Source: an uncultured Myxococcales bacterium
GTDB lineage: Bacteria > Myxococcota_A > UBA9042
Assembly: GCA_903917305.1 (NCBI GenBank)
Contig: CAIXAA010000019.1
Coordinates: forward strand, 1-11,945
DNA: 11,945 bases
Direction: 5' to 3'
This document shows, piece by piece, positions 7,317-11,945 of the stretch. Positions within the stretch are counted from its first letter, which is position 1, and each line of letters starts with the position of its first letter. Made by a program: the position numbers and the translations under genes. The notes under the pieces are model-generated. The model was not told the origin of the DNA. It made no database searches and saw nothing but the letters and a program-made list of their open reading frames with translations.

Positions 7317-8411
7317 ATGCAACGAAAAGCCCAGAGTTTCGAGACGGTGGCTTGGGTCGACGACGCGACGCACCCGCGGGTGCGCATGATCGACCAGCGG
7401 CTGCTGCCGGTGGAGACGGCGTACCTGGCTTGCGAGGAGCCGGAGGAGGTTGCTGAGGCGATCCGCACGCTTGCCGTACGCGGTGCGCCGGCCATCGGCA
7501 TTGCGGCGGCCTACGGCGTGGCGCTGGCGCTGGTGCGCGCGGTGGCCCAGGGCCTGCCGGCGGAGCAGTTCGATGCGCTGTTGACCTCGGAATTGCAGCG
7601 TTTTGCCGCGACGCGGCCCACGGCGGTCAACCTGTTCTGGGCGGTCGAGCGCATGCGCCTGTGCGGTGCGCGCAGCGCCGGTCAGACGCCGATGCACCGC
7701 GCCCGCGGCCTGCGCGACGAAGCCTTGCGCATCCATGACGAGGACATCGCCTGCTGCCTCGCGATCGGTGCCCACGGCGCCCCGCTGCTGCCGGATGCCG
7801 GCGGCGTGCTGACCCATTGCAACGCCGGCGCGCTGGCGACGGGCGGGCAAGGCACGGCGGTGGGCGTGCTGCGCTCGGCGTTTGCGCTCGGCAAGCACCT
7901 GCACGTGTATGTCGATGAAACGCGTCCGCTTTTGCAAGGCGCGCGGCTGACGGCGTGGGAGTGCGCGCAGGACGGCATGCCGGCGACGCTGCTGACCGAC
8001 AACATGGCGGCGCACTTGATGAAGCTGGGCAAGGTGCAGGCTGCGGTGGTGGGCGCCGATCGCATCGCGCGCAATGGCGACTCGGCCAACAAAATCGGCA
8101 GCTACGGCGTGGCAATCCTGTGCAAGTACCATAACATTCCGTTCTACGTCGCCGCGCCGACCACGACCGTCGACCTCGCGTGCGCCAGCGGCGAGCAGAT
8201 TCCGATCGAGGAGCGCAGTGCCAGCGAAGTCACGCACCTGCGCGGCGTGCAGATCGCGCCCGCTGGTGTCGGCGTCTTCAATCCGGCGTTCGATGTGGTG
8301 CCTGCCGCGCTGATTGCGGGTATCATCACGGAACACGGAGTCGCACGCGCGCCGTTTACGCAGGATCTGGACGCCATGGTCGCCCAGGCTGCCGCGGCGC
8401 GTGCGTTCTAG
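7317..8411 (+). CDS. mtnA: S-methyl-5-thioribose-1-phosphate isomerase MtnA
   Basis: Cytoplasmic enzyme of the methionine salvage pathway, converting 5-methylthioribose-1-phosphate to 5-methylthioribulose-1-phosphate. The 364 residues match the family length (about 350-370). Family motifs in order: VRGAPAIG (54-61), RPTAVNLFWAV (100-110), THCNAGALATGG (166-177) with the catalytic cysteine C168, VDETRPLLQGARLTAWE (199-215), LLTDNMAAHLM (225-235), GADRIARNGDSANKIGSYG (246-264) with the catalytic aspartate D248, PFYVAAPTTTVD (275-286) and IPIEERSASEV (295-305). The ATG at 7317 puts the usual ETVAWVDDATHPRVRMIDQ leader in place; only a weak GGGTG element stands 6 nt upstream. No other mtn gene is adjacent. 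The M16 peptidase gene starts 30 bp after the stop on the same strand, probably in the same transcript. The homologous eIF2B-like ribose-1,5-bisphosphate isomerases are less likely, because the full MtnA motif set is present. Confidence 0.97.
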   Translation: MQRKAQSFETVAWVDDATHPRVRMIDQRLLPVETAYLACEEPEEVAEAIRTLAVRGAPAIGIAAAYGVALALVRAVAQGLPAEQFDALLTSELQRFAATRPTAVNLFWAVERMRLCGARSAGQTPMHRARGLRDEALRIHDEDIACCLAIGAHGAPLLPDAGGVLTHCNAGALATGGQGTAVGVLRSAFALGKHLHVYVDETRPLLQGARLTAWECAQDGMPATLLTDNMAAHLMKLGKVQAAVVGADRIARNGDSANKIGSYGVAILCKYHNIPFYVAAPTTTVDLACASGEQIPIEERSASEVTHLRGVQIAPAGVGVFNPAFDVVPAALIAGIITEHGVARAPFTQDLDAMVAQAAAARAF

Positions 8412-8432
8412 CAGCAGCGACCCAAGCATCCT

Positions 8433-8441
8433 GGAGTGCCC
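8433..8441 (+). promoter_or_regulatory. Ribosome binding site of the M16 peptidase gene
   Basis: GGAG at 8433-8436 is followed by a 5-nt spacer and the GTG at 8442. An in-frame GTG at 8436 overlaps this element and would then have no ribosome binding site, so 8442 is preferred. The difference is two residues. Confidence 0.55.
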
Positions 8442-10991
8442 GTGAAAACGACCCTGCCCTCGGGCCTGACGGTCCTCACCGAGTCTTCGCACGCGTCGCC
8501 CGTCGTGGCCCTGCAAGTCTGGATCCGCAGCGGCGGCGCGGACGAGCAGGACGGCGAACGCGGCCTCGCGCACCTGCACGAGCACATGCTGTTCAAGGGC
8601 ACGCCGACGCGCGGTGTCGGCGAAATCGCTGCAGCCATCGAAGCTTGCGGCGGCCAGATCAACGCGTGGACCAGCAACGACCACACCTGCTACCACATCG
8701 TCCTGCCGTCGCACGAGTGGCGCCAGGGGCTCGACGTGCTGGCCGACGCGGTGTGCCATCCGCTGTTTGATCCCGAGGAGTTGGCGCGAGAGATCGAGGT
8801 CGTGGTCGAAGAGATCAAGCGCGCCGCGGACAGCCCGAGCCAGGTCGGCTTCCAGCGGCTGTTCGAGCAGATCTTCGCCGGGCATCCCTATGCCTTGCCC
8901 GTGCTTGGCACCGCCGAGAGCGTGCGCGGCATGACATCGCAGCGGATGCGCGCCTTCTACGAGAAGCACTACTGCGCGCGCAACACGACGGTGGTGGCCT
9001 CCGGCGATCTGCCGCAAGACGGCTTGCTCGAAGCCATCACCCAGGCTTTCGCGGATCTGCCCAAGGGGCCGGCGCCGGAGCGCTCCGCCAGGCCAGCCGG
9101 GCAACCGCCGGCGCACGCCATCGTGCCGCAGACCACCTTCTCGGAGAGCCGCGTCCTGGTCGCCTGGCCGGCGCCACACCTCGATCATCCGGACGTGCCG
9201 GCGCTGGATCTGCTGACGATGGTGCTCGGGCAAGGCGATTCCTCGCGCCTGGTGCGCGTGCTGCAGCGCGAGCGCGAGGTCGTCAATGACGTCGGCGCGT
9301 CGAGCTACACGCCGGTGCGCGCGGGACTTGTCGCGATCACGCTGCTGACCAGCGCGGAGCGGCTGCGGCCGGCGCTGACCGCGGCGCTCGAGCTGCTGCG
9401 CGACTGCCAGGCCCAGGGCGTGACGCAGGCGGAGCTGGACAAGGCGCGCAACAACGTCCTGGCCGAGGCGACCTACAAGCTGGAGACTGTGCAAGGCCTC
9501 GCGCATTCGCTGGGTTATTACGACGCGGCGACGGGCGATCCGGACTGGGAGCGCGTCTACAACCAGCGCATCGCCGCCGTGACGGTCGAGGACCTGGCGC
9601 GCGTGGCCAAGCAGTGGCTGGTGCCGGAGCTGATGCAGATCGTCGCGATGCCGGGCCAGGACGCGGCGGGCGCGCTGCCGGAACCTGTCGAATTGCTGGC
9701 GCAAGCCCAGGCGGCCCTGCGGCCGCTGCGGCGCACGGCCAAGAGCCTGCGCACCGGGGATGTGGTCGACGGCATCGAGCGCATCGTGCTGCCGAGCGGC
9801 GATGTGCTGCTGGTGCAGCCCGATGCGACCGTGCCGATGATGGGCCTGCGCGTGGCGGCGATGGGCGGCCTGCGCAGCGAGAACCGCTTGATTTCAGGCA
9901 CATCTCACCTGCTCGGACAGATGCTGACGCGCGGCACGGCGCGGCGCTCCAGCGACGAGATTGCCCAGCGCATCGAGACGCTGGCGGCCGGCCTGGGCGG
10001 TCAATCCGGCCGCAACAGCCTGGGATTGCAAGCCGTGACGCTCTCCGCCTCGCAGCGCGAGGTGCTGGACCTGTTCTTCGACGCGCTGTTCCACTCGGCG
10101 CTGCCGGAGACCGAGCTGGAGCAGGAGCGGCGCGTGCAGCTCGAGGACATCCGCCACCAGGCCGACGCGCCAGCGCGCCAGGTCATGAAGGCGCTGACCG
10201 CGGCGCTGTACGGCGAGCATCCGTACGGCCTCGATCCGCTCGGCACGGAGGAGAGCCTGCAGGGCCTGAACCGTGCGGATCTCCTGGAGATGCTGCGCGG
10301 ACAGCTGGCACCTGGTCGCCTGTGCTACGCGGCGTCCGGCGATGTGGACCCGGACGCGCTGGCCGACACGATCGCCGCGCTGACGCCGAGCGATCGCACG
10401 GCGGCGCCGGCGCTGCCGCCGATGCCGACGCCGGTGCTCACGGGCGTCACGCAAGTGCGCCTCACGGCTGACAAACAGCAGGCGCACCTGGCGCTGGGCT
10501 TTCGCGGCACGACGCTGTACCAGCCGGACCGGCACGCGCTGGACGTGCTCTCGACGCTGCTCAGCGGGCAGTCCGGTCGTCTTTTCCTGGAGTTGCGCGA
10601 CCGGCAGAGCCTCGCCTACACGGTCAGCGCGATGCACGTGGAAGGCATCGACGAGGGCTATTTCGCCGTTTACATGGGCACTTCGCCGGACAAGCTTGAG
10701 CAGGCGCTGGCCGGGCTGCGCACGGAGCTGGACAAGGTCGTGCAGGCGCCGGTGCCGCAAGTGCAGCTGGACCGCACCAAGCGCTACCTCGCGGGCGGCC
10801 ACGCGATTGGCCTGCAGCGGCGCTCGTCGCGGGCGGCGACGCTGTGCCTGGACGAGCTGTACGGTCTGGGGCGCCAGGCCTACCGCGGCCACCTGGAGGC
10901 GCTGCTGGCGGTCACGGTCGAGGATGTGCTGCAAGCCGCGCGCGCGACGCTGGATCCGCAGCGCTGCGTGGAAGTCGTGCTGGCGCCTTGA
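8442..10991 (+). CDS. M16-family zinc metallopeptidase with two fused modules (one active, one degenerate)
   Basis: Insulinase/processing-peptidase-like protease, 849 residues from the GTG at 8442, with no signal peptide or membrane segment, so probably cytoplasmic. Module 1 (about 1-420) begins TLPSGLTVLTESSHASPVVA and carries the inverted zinc motif HLHEH at 44-48 (ligands H44 and H48, catalytic E47). The third ligand is probably E124 in VVVEEIKRAAD, 76 residues after H48 as is usual in the family. Module 2 (about 443-849) repeats the fold start (RIVLPSGDVLLVQP), but the motif position reads HLLGQ (489-493), so it cannot bind zinc. It keeps the R713...Y726 pair in RLFLELRDRQSLAY, used by M16 proteins for substrate binding. 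The two modules should close into the clam-shell chamber that degrades short peptides. Many bacteria encode the two halves as separate adjacent genes. It lies 30 bp downstream of mtnA and converges on the DsbA-like gene. The substrate is unknown. Confidence 0.93.
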   Translation: MKTTLPSGLTVLTESSHASPVVALQVWIRSGGADEQDGERGLAHLHEHMLFKGTPTRGVGEIAAAIEACGGQINAWTSNDHTCYHIVLPSHEWRQGLDVLADAVCHPLFDPEELAREIEVVVEEIKRAADSPSQVGFQRLFEQIFAGHPYALPVLGTAESVRGMTSQRMRAFYEKHYCARNTTVVASGDLPQDGLLEAITQAFADLPKGPAPERSARPAGQPPAHAIVPQTTFSESRVLVAWPAPHLDHPDVPALDLLTMVLGQGDSSRLVRVLQREREVVNDVGASSYTPVRAGLVAITLLTSAERLRPALTAALELLRDCQAQGVTQAELDKARNNVLAEATYKLETVQGLAHSLGYYDAATGDPDWERVYNQRIAAVTVEDLARVAKQWLVPELMQIVAMPGQDAAGALPEPVELLAQAQAALRPLRRTAKSLRTGDVVDGIERIVLPSGDVLLVQPDATVPMMGLRVAAMGGLRSENRLISGTSHLLGQMLTRGTARRSSDEIAQRIETLAAGLGGQSGRNSLGLQAVTLSASQREVLDLFFDALFHSALPETELEQERRVQLEDIRHQADAPARQVMKALTAALYGEHPYGLDPLGTEESLQGLNRADLLEMLRGQLAPGRLCYAASGDVDPDALADTIAALTPSDRTAAPALPPMPTPVLTGVTQVRLTADKQQAHLALGFRGTTLYQPDRHALDVLSTLLSGQSGRLFLELRDRQSLAYTVSAMHVEGIDEGYFAVYMGTSPDKLEQALAGLRTELDKVVQAPVPQVQLDRTKRYLAGGHAIGLQRRSSRAATLCLDELYGLGRQAYRGHLEALLAVTVEDVLQAARATLDPQRCVEVVLAP

Positions 10992-11011
10992 GTTGCCAGT
11001 AGGGCGGGGGC

Positions 11012-11037
11012 TCGTGCCCCACCGCGGCGGGGCACGA
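11012..11037. repeat. GC-rich palindrome between convergent genes (REP-like hairpin)
   Basis: Perfect 9-bp inverted repeat TCGTGCCCC (11012-11020) and GGGGCACGA (11029-11037) with an 8-nt loop. It sits in the 51-bp gap between the ends of the peptidase gene and the DsbA-like gene. No T-tract follows on either strand, so it is not a standard terminator. It is preceded by GTAGGGCGGGGG at 10999-11010, a head of the type seen in dispersed extragenic palindromes. Only one copy is visible here. Confidence 0.55.
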
Positions 11038-11042
11038 CCGAG

Positions 11043-11945
11043 TCAGTCCGCGGTGAGCATCTTGAGCCACGAACCGCCCTCGATGCTGCCTTCGCCTTCG
11101 TTCTTGTTGTTCTTCTCGGCCGTCGCCTTGATGCGCGCCGCGATCACCTGCGCGCGCGGCGTGCCGGAGCTGAGCAGCTGCTCGCCGGCCTGCGCCTCGC
11201 GGTCCACCATCGACTTCAAGGCGAGGTAGGAGCCCCAGCCGACCTGGCGGATGCCATTGACGAAGAACGCCGGCGTACCCTGCGCGCCCATCTTCTCGGC
11301 CCAGGAGGCCTCGGTCTTGATGCGCTCGGCGTTCTTGGGGTCGGCGATGTCCTTGTCCCACTGCGCCATGTCCAACTTCAATTCCTCCGCGTACTTGCGA
11401 AGGCTGCTGTCGTCCAGGCCGCCGCCGAAGAAGAGCTTGTCGTGGTACTGCCAGAACTTGCCCTGGTTCTTGGCGGCCAGGGCGGCGAGCGCGGCGGGCT
11501 TGGAGCGGCCGTGCATCTCCAAGGCGTTGTTGCGGAACACCACCTTGACCTTGCCGGGGAAGTCGAGCGCCAGCTGCTTGATCGGATCCGCGGAGCGCTT
11601 GCACACCGGGCACTGGAAGTCGGAGAACACGTTGACCAGGACCAGCGGATCCTTGGCACCCAGGAACGCATTGCCATTCTTGGGCGAAGTTCCCAACTTG
11701 GCGATGTCCGCGCCCTTGCCCGCACCTTCATCGCTCTGGGAGTCGAGGCTGGACGGAGCCGAAGGCTTGCTCGGCTCGGGCGAGGCCGAAGCGGGCTCGG
11801 GCTTGGCGGCCTCCGCAGGCTTGGCAGGCTCGGGCGGCGCAGGCGCTGCCGCAGGCTCCGGCGTGACCGTGGCCGCGGCGACGGTGGCGGCCGGTTCCGT
11901 GGACGGTGCCGCGTGCGACTTGCCGTCCCAGCGCCCGACGAGGTA
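11043..11945 (-). CDS. DsbA-like thiol-disulfide oxidoreductase with a Pro/Ala/Glu-rich linker (N-terminus beyond the right edge)
   Basis: Thioredoxin-fold protein of the DsbA/DSBA-like group, expected to act on cysteines of exported proteins. The frame stays open to the window edge, giving 300 residues without the true start. Visible residues 1-83 are a low-complexity linker rich in P, A, E and K (for example PEPAKPAEAAKPEPA). After it comes the fold: PLVLVNVFSDFQCPVCKRSA with the active-site C112-P-V-C115, then a helical insertion (FWQYHDKLFFGGGLDD), and the cis-proline loop GTPAFFVNGIRQVG around P225. The C-terminal tail (EKNNKNEGEGSIEGGSW) is polar. A TTG inside the frame at 11696 could be taken as a start but would cut off the linker that is plainly in frame. 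A membrane anchor or signal peptide presumably lies further right, which is inference. Reductase, isomerase and oxidase roles cannot be told apart from CPVC alone. Confidence 0.88.
   Translation of the reverse strand, partial: YLVGRWDGKSHAAPSTEPAATVAAATVTPEPAAAPAPPEPAKPAEAAKPEPASASPEPSKPSAPSSLDSQSDEGAGKGADIAKLGTSPKNGNAFLGAKDPLVLVNVFSDFQCPVCKRSADPIKQLALDFPGKVKVVFRNNALEMHGRSKPAALAALAAKNQGKFWQYHDKLFFGGGLDDSSLRKYAEELKLDMAQWDKDIADPKNAERIKTEASWAEKMGAQGTPAFFVNGIRQVGWGSYLALKSMVDREAQAGEQLLSSGTPRAQVIAARIKATAEKNNKNEGEGSIEGGSWLKMLTAD

Larger units (their letters stand above)
361..7935 (+). repeat. Dispersed, strand-biased heptamer CTTTTGC
   Basis: Nine plus-strand copies were found by eye, starting at 361, 1715, 1941, 3386, 3947, 4219, 5390, 5491 and 7929. 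One minus-strand copy is at 6291-6297 (GCAAAAG on plus). With about 70% GC and independent bases, roughly 0.3 per strand would be expected. Copies occur in genes of both directions, in several reading frames and in the dnaG upstream gap, and the flanking bases show no longer consensus. The entry spans the first to the last copy; function is unknown. Confidence 0.5.

Noticed and set aside
8436..8438. GTG at 8436 as the start of the M16 gene
   Set aside because: It overlaps the GGAG element; the GTG at 8442 has correct spacing from it.
7203..9704. Long minus-strand open frame opposite mtnA and the M16 gene (833 codons)
   Set aside because: Rich in R, H, Q and A without recognisable motifs; it is the antisense shadow of two genes whose catalytic motifs are intact.
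11012..11037. Rho-independent terminator between the convergent genes
   Set aside because: The stem is good but no run of T follows on either strand, so it is described as a palindrome instead.
1..11945. Defence system, CRISPR array, prophage or insertion sequence
   Set aside because: No spaced repeats, transposase or integrase motifs, nuclease genes or attachment-site duplications were found; all genes but the glycosyltransferase belong to common core families.

Overview
The window is a GC-rich (about 70% by eye), densely coding stretch of a bacterial chromosome. The primary sigma factor carries a very long non-conserved region and the genome is rich in G/C-ending codons. This combination recalls Myxococcota ('deltaproteobacteria') more than other phyla, but that assignment is an inference and no marker here settles it. 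I see no tRNA, rRNA, CRISPR array, insertion sequence, phage gene or toxin-antitoxin pair. Most of the window looks like core genome rather than an island.

Left part (1-3264, minus strand): a two-gene replication/transcription operon. dnaG (primase, 3164-1260) is followed almost without a gap by rpoD/sigA (primary sigma factor, starting at 1257 and running off the left edge at residue 419). A strong sigma-70-type promoter (TTGACG, 18 nt, TATACT) sits upstream of dnaG at 3264-3235. The classical third member, rpsU, is not in front of dnaG.

Middle (3165-7316): a divergent intergenic region leads to one very large membrane protein gene (3421-7194, 1257 codons). It looks like a GT-C/GT39 (ArnT/PMT-like) glycosyltransferase with three additions: an unrecognised alpha/beta domain inserted after the first membrane helix, a second block of membrane helices, and a C-terminal beta-rich domain. 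A rho-independent terminator candidate follows at 7199-7232.

Right part (7317-11945): mtnA (methionine salvage isomerase) and, 30 bp downstream on the same strand, a fused two-module M16 zinc peptidase whose second module has lost the zinc motif. Convergent to these lies a DsbA-like thiol-disulfide protein with a long Pro/Ala/Glu linker; its N-terminus is beyond the right edge. A GC-rich palindrome without a T-tract separates the two convergent genes.

The genes do not form one obvious pathway. dnaG and rpoD belong together; mtnA and the peptidase probably share a transcript; the glycosyltransferase and the DsbA-like protein both act outside the cytoplasm. The observations most worth following up are the heptamer CTTTTGC, which recurs about once per 1.2 kb with a strong strand bias that does not follow gene direction, and the unusual architecture of the giant glycosyltransferase.
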